Shown piece by piece: positions 48,110 to 59,133 of a DNA stretch of 64,000 bases. The stretch spans positions 124,001 to 188,000 of the forward strand of contig JAPJBO010000345.1 in NCBI GenBank assembly GCA_030068145.1, in the 5' to 3' direction. The stretch is from Diplonema papillatum (lineage: Eukaryota; Euglenozoa; Diplonemea; Diplonemida; Diplonemidae). The notes under the pieces are model-generated. The model saw only the letters and a program-made list of their open reading frames with translations. It was not told the origin of the DNA and did not search any database. The position numbers and the translations under genes were made by a program. Within the stretch, counting starts at the first letter, position 1; every line of letters begins with the position of its first letter.

Positions 48110-49040
48110 ACCAAAGGGTCTCAATTGAAATACAATCTGTAATTTATTTCCTGAGGGAGACAACCCACCGCACGAAATCAAATCAAGCAAAAAACATCGA
48201 GATAGGTGTGGTGCACCTTCATGTTTCGCGCGTACACCGAACACGATGCCCATCGTTGCCACCACCAAGATACCGGACAGAGGTACCCCGACTCAAGAAC
48301 GCTTGAATCAATGCTGGTTTCAACACAACGACGCGACGCATTCTGCTGAATGCCTGGTTTCGATGGCTTCTCTGCTAGTTTGATCGACTTTCAAAACATG
48401 TATTGAACAGAGCAAGAAAAACCACGAAAATGGACCGCACTTTTTCCCGCACACGGCGGAGTCCAGCCTCAGAAGCTGGAGGGTGCCCGAGACCCGAAGA
48501 ACGTGGAAACTTAGTTGGTGACAAGCATAGCTCTGTAGCTCCAGCTTCTGAAGCTGGACTCCATCGTGCAACCTCCGACAGGCAACATGGGAGTTTGAAC
48601 AAACTGTGTAAATAAAGCAAGGGATCCTCGAGCTTTTTTGCGTTCTCGTTCGAAGTCTGATTCTTGACTAGTGTAAGTGTGCAGGGTCGCGTCTTTTGCA
48701 GTGTGGACTGGGTGCCAGACCACGCTTTTGAGTGGTCATGCTTAAGGGCAGCAGCCATACTTTACTGTATCCCCCAGCGAGCTACTCCGGTCCGCGTATG
48801 CCATGACCCATTGGAAGAGCAACGCGTGAAAGCGTTTTCCATCCAAGATGAAACTGAGGAGTATCTTGCATCGCTATGATGACTGGAAGACGCGATCTCC
48901 AGGTCAAGAAAGCAGGTGAACGAGGGTAATAAATTCTGCGTCGACGCCGATGGAATACGAACGACCATCAAGTTGGCGTGGGTGTAGGAGACTGCGATGG
49001 CGGAGATAGCTTTGGCAGCCACGTGATCATGCTTCGTTTC
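48110..49040. other. Between DIM1 and the EF-hand gene, no gene recognised
   Basis: It contains an inverted repeat around TCCAGCTTCTGAAGCTGGA (48468-48485 and 48538-48557) that could form a hairpin. No coding signal. Confidence 0.5.
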
Positions 49041-49041
49041 G

Positions 49042-49103
49042 CTACCTTTGCGACAGCTTCAGCATGATGATTGCGAACTCGTCGTACGAAATCTTGTCGT
49101 TGC
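49042..49103 (-). CDS. IQ/EF-hand protein, last exon
   Basis: The acceptor TTACCCACAG|GC (phase 1) is followed by NDKISYDEFAIIMLKLSQR and TAG. This is the second half of an EF-hand loop (KISYDE) plus its exit helix. It is too short to stand alone. The phase-1 donor CCTTG|GTATGC at 58553 upstream joins to it and gives NILGNDKISYDEF. Confidence 0.62.
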
Positions 49104-49122
49104 CTGTGGGTAATATATATGA

Positions 49123-50726
49123 GTCGATGCCAAAAGGGGGGGGGGGGGTTTGGGCGGAAAAATCCCCGCATAGTTCACCAGGGTCTGACGGGTACTGAGG
49201 CCCCATACCCTTCCTAAAACATCATTCTGCGTTCAAATACGCCCTCAGAAGCCTCCGGAGAGCCTTCTATGATGTCCCAAATGCAATTTTTGTGGGTTTT
49301 TAGGGGGTCCCCCCGTCTGCTGGCCGTAAACCGCCATAGAAGACACATATGCAACCTGATGCTGGGTCGCTCCTCGGAGCAAAATCTCGGCCTAAACACA
49401 CGTTTTCGGCGTTCTCTATCATTCTCCAGGTGCATTCGACCCTCGGACTTCATAAATTATCTCGCTTACAGGTGTTCCGGGGTGTGCAAAAACAAGGCGA
49501 ATGGACCCTACAGACCGTACCACGCCCTGCCTGTCTATACAGGCTTTGGGGTCGAATTGCGCCGCCTTGGCGCCATGTGCACCGTTTTGGTCTCGTTTGT
49601 GCTGCTTTGGGATCCACTAAGAACTCTGGTCTGATTTGCGGGACGCTTTGCTCGGTTTTGGTGCCCACTTTCACCGTTCAAAGTGCATCCAGTGGTGAAG
49701 ACTTTGCGCCGAAGCTGGAGAGGAAGCGACCCAGTAGGCACCACTTCACCGTGAGCGGGTCTCGGAACAGGACTCAAACTGGCCCAGGTGATACTGCCGA
49801 CCATGGCGGGTGTGTGCGCCACACAGTTTGTCTGACCAAGCTCACTGCTGCCACACATCCCTCGGGTCATGTGCCGCCTGTGCAAAGTCATCCAGCGAGA
49901 AGCACTTTGCAGCCATGGGTGAGAAAGGTGCCAGAAGGGAAGACATTGCCAGGAAAGCTCTGAAAGCCTGCCCTGAAAGCGGTGAAGCCTGCTTCAAAAT
50001 CATGAAGTGAACGCGTCGTAGTCAACCGCTTCGACGACGATTGAGAACGGCTGATGATCGCCTGTTACTTAACGCTTGTCCTACTTCGTTCACCAAGCCT
50101 TGCAGAATCACCAGAATAGCATAACATGATGCAGGTAGAAGCCTGAACAGGCCTTAGAACAGTGAAAGTGGGCGCCAAAACCGAGGAAAGCGTCCCGCAA
50201 ATCAGACCAGAGTTCTTAATGGACCCCAAAGCAGCACAACCGAAGCCCGAAACGGTGGATGTGGCGCCAAAGCCGGTGCAATTTGACCCCAAAGCCTGTA
50301 TAGACAGGCAGGGCGTAGTTCGGTCTGTCCCCAATACAGGGGGCCATTCTCCTTATCTTTGCACGTCCCGGAACACCTGTGAGTGAAAGAAACCACGAAC
50401 CCCGAGGGTCGAATGCGCCTGGAGAGTGCTAGAGAACGCCGAAAACGTGTGTTTGGGCTGGGATCTTGCACAGAGAAGCGACCCAGCTTCAGGTTGCATA
50501 TGTTTCTACTATGGCGGTTTACGGCCAGCAGACGGGGGGACCCCCTAAAAACCCACAAAATCGCATTTGGGACATCATAGAAGGCTCTCCGGAGGCTTCT
50601 GAGGGCGTATTTGAACGCAGAATGATGTTTTAGGAAGGGTATGGGGCCTCAGTACCCGTCAGACCCTGGTGAACTATGCGGGGATTTTTCCGCCCAAACC
50701 CCCCCCCCCCCCTTTTGGCATCGTAC
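49123..50726. mobile_element. Foldback element B with ~555-bp inverted arms
   Basis: The arms 49123-49678 and 50158-50726 are reverse complements. The ends read CGATGCCAAAAGGGG on the left and the complement on the right, each with a long G or C run just inside. The left edge is about 20 bp from the splice acceptor of the EF-hand last exon. It shares the terminal CGATGCCAAA-plus-homopolymer design with element A, but the arm sequences differ. The flanks are TATATG and CATATA. The 480-bp loop shows no convincing gene. Confidence 0.78.
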
Positions 50727-50739
50727 CATATAATACTTA

Positions 50740-51251
50740 ACGACTACGGACTTAATTCTCCAGCGCGAGTGGGATCCCATCCTCAGGCTTACGTGAGTAA
50801 GCCGCAGCCTTACTACGCATGTTTAGTGATGAACCCGCCCATACCGGGCCTTGAACCTTCCGTGATGCCATGCGTAGATGTTGTGGGTCTCGACCTCGAG
50901 ACGGTGTTGGCGAAGAAGTCTGCGAGTGCCCCCGGGGTCGATGGCTGGAGCATGGCGGAGCTGAAGAAGCTGCCGCTGCTGCTGCCGTGGCGGCGGTGTT
51001 CAATGTGATCGAGCGGACTGGCACATGGTCCGAAGCCTTGATCCATGCGTCGGTCTCACTGATCCCGAAGGACAAGAGCAACGCGCCTCTGGCCATGCGG
51101 CCAATAACCGTTCCGAGTGCGGTCTACAGGCTGTGGGCCTGTGTCCGTCTGCGCGACGTTGCAAAATGGCAGGAGGTGGAGCTGCGGGACGCAACACGGG
51201 TTCAGGCCGAAACATGCAGAGGATGTCCTTTTCGAAGTGACAACGCAGATC
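50740..51251 (+). pseudogene. LINE4 reverse transcriptase, first part
   Basis: Readable in successive frames: LETVLAKKSASAPGVDGWSM, AELKKLPLLL, AAVFNVIERTGTWSEALIHA, SVSLIPKDKSNAPLAMRPIT, YRLWACVRLRDVAKWQ and GFRPKHAEDVLFEVTTQI. Close to LINE1 in these motifs. It breaks off at GCAGATC, where a TIR element begins, and resumes at 56745 with QIEEALLGG. Confidence 0.75.
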
Positions 51252-51354
51252 ACGGTTGTGAAACGAATGGATTATTGTACATTATTGTATTTCCCCCGCC
51301 GACCAAGATTTATTGTATTTTTATTGTACATTATTGTACATTATTGTACATTAT

Positions 51355-52461
51355 TGGGGTGGCCGGCTACATTGGATGAGCACACCTTTCCACAAAACTT
51401 CCCAGAAATTCCCAAAATCTCGTTCTCTTTCACGCTTTTTCACGCTTTTTCGTCGTCTTGTTGCGTTAGTGGGGAGTCATTTGCAAGCAAATGAGTACCA
51501 CACTATGCCAGCTTTTCGCTACGTGACTCCAGAAGGGTCACTTTTTCCGCGCTTTCGGCGCGGCGCAACTCTAGTCGGTTGCAGCTGTTGTTGGCAGTTG
51601 CTCACGATCTCATAATCCGAAAAGGAATCGGAGTCTTCGCTTTCTCGCTTGCGCCGATAGGCACGCCGCGATGCGGAGGACGTGAGCAGCCGGGAAGAGC
51701 CGGCGGGAGGGCGCGATCGTTGTGTGACCCGTGGAGGGTCGGAGCCAGAATCAGAAAAAGGGCCCGAGTCAGGGCCTGCCATCGAAGAGGGCCGGGCGGG
51801 GCCGGGTGGGCGCGGAGTGTTCGGGCCGGCGAGGCCAGTGCCGTCGTCGCCGAGATCGGCGCGTCGTCGTCGTGCGCGCAGCCCGGCTGCGGGAGAGGCC
51901 GTGGGGGTGCAAGGCGCGGGTCGCTTCCTGCCTGCTGGCGGGGCGTCCGCCTTCTCCGGCCACGGCTGGTAGGTGTCCCCGGTGGGGACGGCGTGCGCCG
52001 CTTCCGGCCTGTGAGGCCGTCGCTCTCGCCGCGACCGCCACCGCCGCCGCGACCGCCACCGCCGCCGCCGCCGCGACCGCCACCGCGTGCGCCGCCGCGT
52101 GCGCGGCCGCGACCAGTGCCGCGGCCGCCGCCTCCGTCTCCGCCACTGTTGTCTCCGCCGCCCCGGCCGCCGCGGCCGCGGCCACGGCCGCGGCCGCCAT
52201 GACCACCGCCACCCCCGTCGCCACTGCTGCTGTCGCGGCCAGCACCACCCCTGTGATGCCCCCGTCCGCAGCACGCGTCGGCGTTCGGGCAGGTCCCACA
52301 TCGCGTCAGCCGATGCGCCCGGCAGCACTGAATGCGCAGGCCGTCGTCCGGGCGGTGGTGCACCTGGCAGCACTGGTCAACTACAAGGCTGTAGTTTCTT
52401 CGCATGCCAGTGCACACCGCGCACTTCTGCTTTGCGCAGGCATCGCAGACCGACTGCGTGC
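51355..52461 (-). mobile_element. Truncated LINE2 copy (C-terminal 1.1 kb with its terminal repeat)
   Basis: It begins with the same TGGGGTGGCCGGCTACATTG terminus as LINE2 and matches 25950-27085 at high identity, with small length changes in the Gly/Arg-rich repeat. It stops at GACTGCGTGC, where hAT sequence starting CAGGGACAACCGG follows. On the minus strand the C/H cluster (CCQVHHRPDDG) and tail are still open. Confidence 0.85.
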
Positions 52462-54785
52462 AGGGACAACCGGTATTTCTGGAGTTGGCTCCCCTCTTTC
52501 ACGCCCGCGAACTTACCTACCAGGTCAGCGTTTCTTCGGAGAAATAGCTGGTCGGTAAAGGTTATGGCTTTTGCACGGCTCTTATTCTTTGTGTCCATAT
52601 GCGACATGACTGAGAACACTGAGTCGACCCCAGTTACGCTCAGTGGGATGCACATGAGTGAAAGGACGACTCTGGATAGAGCTGGGTATTTTTTCTTGTT
52701 CACAACCCAGAAGTCTCTTGCGTCCTCGTGCGCGGTGCCTTCCTGAAAAGTTGTTTTTAAGTAGGTCTGGAGTTCAGCAAACACCTGAGCATCGCCAAAG
52801 TGTTTTGGAAACACTTCTTTCCAATCCTCCTGTGTGGCTGACACAATCTCCGGCGGAATTTGGTCGAGGACAAGGGCTACCGGGTAAAACGTCTCAAGGT
52901 ACAAGAAGACTTTTTGACTAGTGTATGTATCCCATGCGCACTGCAGCAGTTTCTGCTCCTCGGGAAGAGCCTCCACAATTGCCCGGTCAACTTCCGCACG
53001 AACCAAATGCGCTGTGGAACGCCCGTTTGGATTACACGCCCGCTGAACAAACTTTTTGATGCTTTGGTACCCAGAATTCATTTTGCGCATTTGGCCCAAG
53101 GTCTCTGTCTTTTCTTTGTCATCCCCCATAAGGGTTGCTAATTGCCGTACTGAGATTGGCTTGTTTTGTCGCTGCATTTCTGACAGAAGGAAACCGCACA
53201 GCTGCGCTTCCCTTTCCACTACATGCTCACACACATCAAACAGAGCACTCCACCTTGTTTCGCAGGTTGTTCGAGCTGCGTTTGCTTCGACAACCTCAAC
53301 GTCTGCAAGCACGTTTTCTGATACGAGTTCCTGGATCCGCGTGTCTGCCTCGGTAACAAGGTCTTTATCCTTCACATCAGGCAGCAGGTTGCCGAGCAAT
53401 TTCTTGGGCGTCGAGTACTTGATATCGACAAGTTCACGCCCCTTCTGCAGCTTAGAAAGTTCAACTCGCTTCTCTTGATGTTCTGTCTCGTGTTTTTTGG
53501 TGAATGATGCCTGAAATTCGACCCATCTGGTCTTTCGTGGGGTTCTGTCTCCGCCAAAGATCTGGCTAAATGATAAACCGGCCGCAGCAGCCTTAGGATA
53601 GCGTTCAGGGTAAAAATCTCGAAAGGTTTTGTTGAGATGATGCCCAAAACACCAGACAACAGTCAAACTCTCACTTAATTTGGCCAGGCGTTGATTCATC
53701 GGGCACCGGTCCAGATTTACGAACGAAACTGTGATCGAGTACTGCTGTTCGACCTTGTCAATAAGCTGCTGGACCTCTTCTGCGTTATATGAATCACCGG
53801 AATTGAGCGAATCGACAGTCAGGAGGATCACATTTTCATGGGTGTATCCCGTGACTCCCATGAGCGGAACGTTGATACCTCGCGCAGTCGTCCCGTCGAG
53901 CCCTAGTCCGAGAAGTTGCCCCTTGACGTGCTGTTTAATGCACGCTTCGGAGACACGGCAGTGCTCTCGAAGCCGAGTCAAGAGCGCTCGGCCTGTCGGA
54001 ATTTTAGATGAGTCCACGAAGTGCTTTCGCAACGGAAGGAGAGCGACGTCCGCTTGTCCTCTAGAGAGGCCGGCTAAGCAAAATGCGTACGACAGGTCTT
54101 CCAGAAATGCTGGAAAATCAGAGGGTTGAAGATTAGTACTCGTGGGCAGAAACGTTTGCTTTGCTGTTGGGTTGCTCTTGTTCACAGGTGCTTTAATGTT
54201 TTGTGTGTGCCGCTGGGACTTGCAGTGGTTCGTTATCACGGTGACCACTTTGTGATTGACGACGCAATCACAGACATTGCAGAAGAGGACCTTAGCGTCG
54301 GGGTGTTTTTCCTCTTATCCGCCCTTAGCCTGCATCGTCAGGTCGCCCAGTCTCTTGACTGACATATGATTCTTCACGCCCGCGAGAGCCAGGCGTGATT
54401 CTGGTGTCACCAAACACCTCTTCGAATTGTCTACAACCTTTTTCAGATCTTCGATAATTTGCTTCGGCTTCATTAGTTCCGACTTTCCCTTCTTCCGCTC
54501 GGGCTTCTCCTTCTTTTTTGCGGACTTATCCTTCTTCGCGTTGGGCTCGTCGTCGTCTTCTTCATCTTCCTCCACGGCACCTCGAGCTCTTTTCTTTGGC
54601 ACTTGCTTCGTTTCGGCCTTCTTTTTGTCCTTCTTTTCTGACTTCTTCTTTGCCTTCACATCGTCACTGGAGGCATCTTCTGATTCAATGGTGTCTTCTT
54701 CTACAATATCTTCCTCTGTTTTCGCTTTCTTCAGCTCTTCTGCCAAGACCCGAGCGCGACTCGGTGGGTTGGGCTTCCTGCCCAT
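52462..54785 (-). pseudogene. hAT-family transposase with one in-frame stop
   Basis: ATG 54785 opens an acidic/basic N-terminal region of 156 codons that ends in TAA 54315-54317. In the same frame a zinc finger follows (FCNVCDCVVNHKVV, HCKSQRH), then the transposase body (LGLGLDGTTARGINVPLMGV, TVDSLNSGDSYNAEEV, WCFGHHLNKTFRDFYPE) and the hAT C-terminal dimerisation signature (TGVDSVFSVMSHMDTKNKSR). The last residues run out of frame into LINE2 DNA. hAT enzymes cut and paste DNA with 8-bp duplications. The left end CAGGGACAACCGG looks like a hAT terminus; the right terminus was not found. One stop separates it from an intact gene. Confidence 0.75.
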
Positions 54786-54839
54786 AGTTCTTCCCCTTTT
54801 CTCCTAAGCTGGTGCGTGTTTTCAGACAAGGTTCTGTTG

Positions 54840-55010
54840 GCGATTATTAGATTATTAGAAATTATTAGAAATTATTACCAGGTAATAATAATGATTAGAA
54901 ATTATTAGAAATTATTAGTTATTACCCATTGTTAGATCTAATAATACGTAATAATCGGGCTAATAATATCTAATAAAATCTAATCAAATCTAATAATAAT
55001 TATTACATGC
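54840..55010. repeat. ATTATTAGAA-rich AT repeat
   Basis: Overlapping copies of GATTATTAGAAATTATTAGAA and TAATAATATCTAATAAAATC; about 170 bp of nearly pure A/T between the hAT gene and the MULE. Confidence 0.85.
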
Positions 55011-55019
55011 CAACCGTGA

Positions 55020-56600
55020 TTATTGTCGGACTCCGGATAAGGACAAAGTTCCTTATCCGGAGCCGAAGTTTTGGAATAAACCTTTGTATGGGCTCACTAG
55101 TTTCTAAAAGGGCCTTTGTATGGACAGCAGAGTTTTGCAAAATACCCTTGTATGGACACAAGGTTTGCAAAATCCCCTTGAATGGACAGAAGATTCTGAA
55201 CAAATACCCTTGTATGGACACACACATTCTCAAAAGGGACCTTGTATGGACAGACTTTTTTGGTCCCTTATATGGACGGCAGATGTTCAAAAATACCCTT
55301 GTATGGAGAACCTACCCTTATATGGACGCCGTACTTTCGAAAAGTCCCTTGTATGGACGACATACTTTTGAAAGGTCCCTTGTATGGACACCTGACTTTT
55401 GAAAAGTCCCTTGTATGGACACCTGACTTTTGGAAAGTCCCTTGTATGGACACCTGACTTTTGAAAAGTCCCTTGTATGGACGGCATACTTTTGCAAAGA
55501 CCCTTGTATGGACACCTGACTTTTGAAAAGACCCTTGTATGGACGACGTATTTTCGAATACCCTGGTGCACTATTGTGTCTGGAAGCCTGCTCTCCATTG
55601 CAAACTTGTGTGGACGACGTACTCGAATACCCCTGTGCACTATTGTGAGCTGCATTGCGTAAAACTCTGTTGGCAAAACCGGGTCTTTGGCGTCTGAGAC
55701 GAACGAGACGGACTCCGGGAATGCATCAGACAACGAAGACGAAGACGAAGATGAAGATGAAGACGAAGACGAAGCTGTTGGGACTGCCCCTGTGTCACCG
55801 GACACAACTTCTGTGTTGCCAGTGGTGGGTGCACTTTTTCCATCGGCCGACAGTTTTTTTGAACGGGTGCTAACGGTCTGTTACCTTCAGCGACGAAGCT
55901 CCGGCGTTCACAGAGAGCAACCCGTATTTTGCTGCCATCAGAGCAGTAGATCCGGACTCGCGTAGTCGGGTGTACACCAAGCGCGATGAAGAAGGCAGGC
56001 GGTTTACATTTTGTTTCCTGGCCTTCGGGGCCGCGATCCGTGCGACCGCCCACGTGGTCCCACTGATAAGCATTGACGCCGCGCACATGGAAAGGGGGGG
56101 GGTGCTTTTCAGTGCTGTTGGCATCGACGCCAACCTCGGCACAATTCCCATTACGCTTTGGGAACCACGGAAGATACAGAGTCATGGTCTCGATTCCTTC
56201 AAAATCTGAGCGAAATACACGCTGGCAGCAACTTTGGCCTCATTTCTGACAGGGACAAAGGACTCGAGGCTGCTGTGGAAGGGGTTCTCCCCAGGACACC
56301 GAACTTACTTTGCCGGGAACACATAAAGCGGAACGTGGTTTCTTCTCTGGATTGTTCTGACACGGCATGATGTCGCTCTTTGATGCCTTTTCATACCCTT
56401 TCCACTCAGAATGTGAAGGCTCCAATTTCACCGCAGCTTTGCTAATGTGTACATGGGTGAACCCCAACATCAGATCATTCCACGGGTCGACGTGCAGCAA
56501 GCAGGTTTCACTACACCGTACAAGGGACTTTTCCAAAGTCAGATGTCCATACAAGGGACTTTTTCAAAGTCAGGTGTCCATACAAGGGACTTTACCCTAT
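55020..56600 (+). mobile_element. Mutator-like element with tandem-repeat inverted termini
   Basis: The left end is an array of about 17 degenerate ~30-bp units (consensus CCCTTGTATGGACACCTGAC then TTTTGAAAAGT) over 55085-55560. The right end, 56515-56595, has the same unit in reverse complement. Between them lie fragments of a MULE transposase. Long termini built of repeats are known in some Mutator-like elements. Confidence 0.72.
55687..56370 (+). pseudogene. MULE transposase fragments
   Basis: An acidic N-terminal part (TDSGNASDNEDEDEDEDE) is followed, after a frameshift near 55.9 kb, by NPYFAAIRAVDPDSRSRVYT, FCFLAFGAAIRATAHVVPL and the catalytic ISIDAAHMERGGVLFSAVG with IDANLGTIPI. A second frameshift near 56.16 kb leads to TEDTESWSRFLQNL, ISDRDKGLEAAVEGVLP and CREHIKRNV. 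These are the D...GG..A.G.DAN, SW..FL, SD...GL and C..H motifs of Mutator transposases. It is inactive. Confidence 0.75.
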
Positions 56601-56744
56601 TGTAAATTATTGTACATTCTTGTACATTATTGTAAATTATTGTAAATTATTGTATTATTGTACAGTATTGTATACAATAATATACGAAAATCTGTACAGT
56701 AAAAATACAATAAAATACAATAAACGATTCGTATCACAACCGTG

Positions 56745-58155
56745 GCAGATCGAGGAGGCGCTGCTCGGGGGAGAGCCGCTCTACGGGGTCGCCCTCGACT
56801 TTGCGAAATATTTTGACCGCGTGCCGCAGGAGCAGTGTCAAGCTCGTCGAGGGTATGGGGATGCACGACAGGGTTCTGGCCCCCCTCTGCGACATCTACA
56901 AAAGTGTAAATTTGTTGCATTAGTGTGATTGCCAGGCTTCGACTACCCTGAGCAACGCACTATGCACACTCCGTGTCTACGTCACAGCAGATGGAACGCG
57001 TCTGTTGCGCCGCCGCGGAGGCGGCCTACGAGTGGGTGTCATCGTGGCCTCCTGGCCGGAGCCATCGTAGGATGACCCTTCGCTCGTTTCTTCGCGTTTG
57101 TGTCGGTTCGCGCGTCGGATGGACGCAGCCGGGGGCTGCGCATTGGGCGGCGTTCGTCGGGCGGGGGTGTTGGCCCGGAGTTGCGGCGTTGGCAGTTGAG
57201 TGCGTCGGCGCCGGCGCGCTGGGGGGGTGCGCGGGACGGAAGGGTCCTCCGCAGCACGCCGCCGCAGCGGCGCCGCGCGATCGATCGTTGGTGAGTCTCC
57301 ATGGCCGGAGCCAGAGGATTCCTCGCTCGTCTCCCCGCGTTTGCGTCGGAGCCCGCGTCGGGGCGCTGCCGGTGCCGGTTGCGGTCCCGGCGAAGGTGCA
57401 GGTTCCTCGTTCTCGTCGTCGGCGTCGTCTGGCCGGTCTCCCGCCCGGTGGTGGCCACTCCGGCAGCACACGGAGGCATTGGCGCAGCCGCCGCAACGCG
57501 TCAGGTGGTGCGCTCTGCAGCACTGCGTGAGGACACCGTCACCGGGCTCGTGGTGGTCCCGGCAACATTGCTCCGGCGTGCGCTGTGATCTACAATATCT
57601 ATGCGCGTGGGAAAGACCTTCGAGGTCACAAACGGCATCCTGCAGGGGTGCCCACTAGGTGTCATCCTGATCAACGCGCTGCTCTCCGTGTTGACAAGGT
57701 GCATAGAGGCGGAGACACGAGAGTAGAAAGTGAGTCCTACGCAGACGACATGACCCTGCTCTCGAACCTACGGGAAGAGTGTGTGCAGCTCGGCCTGGTC
57801 CTGGTGGACGAGCTCTGCCGACTGACCGGGATGAAGCTCAAGGTGCAGAAGACGCACGCCTTCAGCACGCAGCCGAAGTACAAGGCCACTCTGACAGTTG
57901 GCAACGAGACCCTCAGGACAGTGAGCGAGCTCGTGAGTAGGTGGCCGCGTGCGCACCAGTCGGGCGCGGAAAGTATCGGATGCAACGTTCGACGAACGGC
58001 GCGAGGAGGTGGAGCGCCTGGCCGCCCTCCCCCTGTCCTTCCTGCAGAAGTCAGAGCTGGCGTCGATGTCGATGGTGTTTACGGTACGCCGTTCGCGGTG
58101 CCGACGGTGAGAAGGATGAACCGTTTTGCCGCATCGCTCGTGCGGGGGCTGTGAG
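56745..58155 (+). pseudogene. LINE4 reverse transcriptase, continuation
   Basis: It resumes QIEEALLGGEPLYGVALDFA with KYFDRVP and stops near APLCDIYKS at 56.91 kb, where a reversed LINE C-terminus is inserted. It continues at about 57.6 kb with FEVTNGILQGCPLGVILINA, ESYADDMTLLSNL, TGMKLKVQKTHAFS and VGNETLRTVSE, ending RMNRFAASLVRGL. Frameshifts and nested DNA make it dead. Together with 50740-51251 it is one LINE1-related RT. Confidence 0.75.
56940..57595 (-). pseudogene. Reversed LINE C-terminus nested in LINE4
   Basis: The minus strand reads EQCCRDHHEPGDGVL, QCCRAHHLTRCGGCANA and VCCRSGHHRAGDRPDD, then a basic Ser/Arg/Pro tail ending at about 56977 (RRRNRRVPSAVT). The CCxxHH cluster is the same as in LINE1 and LINE2. 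It is an independent, 5'-truncated insertion opposite in direction to LINE4. Confidence 0.72.
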
Positions 58156-58197
58156 GTACTGCGCGGAACTTGTGCGCAAGTTGCGACCTCCTGTTGT

Positions 58198-58270
58198 AAA
58201 TTGCACAAACGCCGGACTGGGCAAAAAGGTTCGGGTTTGCGCAAACGCCGGACTGAGCAGAAGGTTACCT
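58198..58270. repeat. Two-copy ~35-bp tandem repeat
   Basis: TTGCACAAACGCCGGACTGG and TTGCGCAAACGCCGGACTGA each continue GCA(A/G)AAGGTT. Short local duplication. Confidence 0.75.
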
Positions 58271-58553
58271 CTAGACTCGCTAAGGGTGGTCCTAACACCC
58301 ATGTACTTTGCGGAATCTATCTGTAGGCGGAGGTATCAGGGACTTTCGAGATCACCGCACAACCAGATGCGTCGTTAGATCAGCACACGGCCAAACGGCA
58401 TCTTTGGGGGTAGAACGTTATACGACATTTTGGTGGCTAAATAGACTTTTACTCAAGTTCAAAATAGTGCGGTAATGGGAACCGGCTTCTGGAATGGGTC
58501 AAAAGTTTGAAGTATAGTGGTGGTAATTGGCCCGTCGTGGTGCGAAGGCATAC

Positions 58554-59133
58554 CAAGGATGTTGTAAGCATTCACGGCGCTGTTCAGGGCTGTCTCTGAC
58601 TCCTCCAAGCCGAAGGATTCCAGCGATCGATAGAAAGCCTTGAACCTCTCTTTGGAAAGGTAACCATTTCCGGCGACATCCAGCTCCGCGAACTTTGACC
58701 GCAGCTCGTCGTCTGTGAGGGGGACACCAGAAACATCATGAACTCTGTACTCAGGCAACAGCAGCTCTCCGCTGCACGCATGCAGCGGCAAACTTCGTCC
58801 CAAAACAAGTGTGTCCTCTGTCCCTGAGCCCGGTGACGTTGACGCGACGACCGCTGCAGCTTGCCCGTGGCTGGCTTTTTTTCGGCGAGCCAGCTCGTTT
58901 CGGGCAAGCTTTTTGCGCACCATCGTCTGAATTAGAATGGCGCTCTCGTTAAGGTGGTCGGTGCCTAGCTGTCGAGTAAACGAGTGCTTCTTGTCGTCAG
59001 ACTTTCTCCTGAGCAGTGATTTGGCACTGCACGAACGAGCCAGGCATTGAATCTTCAGAACAGACGAATAGTGAACATCGCTGTGCAACGGGTGTGTTTC
59101 GGAATGTTTCGAGACTGGAGGTCCTATGAACAT
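58554..59133 (-). CDS. IQ/EF-hand protein, upstream exon
   Basis: ATG 59133 opens 193 codons to a phase-1 donor CCTTG|GTATGC. Two IQ-like calmodulin-binding helices are seen (SVLKIQCLARSCSAKSLLRR and AILIQTMVRKKLARNELARR). After a linker comes an EF-hand pair starting LTDDELRSKFAELD, VAGNGYLSKERFKAFYRSLE. It ends ALNSAVNAYNILG, completed by the last exon at 49103. It probably links calcium or calmodulin signals to the cytoskeleton, an inference from domains. An upstream exon is possible, because TTCATAG|GACC near the ATG resembles an acceptor. Confidence 0.65.

Larger units (their letters stand above)
51252..56743. mobile_element. 5.5-kb TIR element (ACGGTTGTG ends) inserted in LINE4
   Basis: The left end ACGGTTGTGAAACGAAT and right end ATTCGTATCACAACCGT are inverted repeats followed inward by ATTGTA-rich sequence. 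GCAGATC flanks both sides (51245-51251 and 56745-56751), giving a 7-bp target duplication, or 8 bp with one mismatch. The insertion splits LINE4 between the two halves of one RT motif. It carries later arrivals inside: a truncated LINE2 copy, a hAT gene and a MULE. Confidence 0.68.

Noticed and set aside
47611..48114. 167-codon ORF overlapping DIM1 in another frame
   Set aside because: Arg/Ser-rich frame-shifted shadow of DIM1.
48468..48557. Possible terminator or ncRNA hairpin (TCCAGCTTCTGAAGCTGGA)
   Set aside because: The inverted repeat is real, but nothing ties it to a transcript, so it is only noted in the intergenic entry.
52377..52461. C-terminal extension of the hAT protein (LRCLRKAEVRGVHWHAKK)
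   Set aside because: These codons are LINE2 DNA read out of frame; the true transposase end lies before it.
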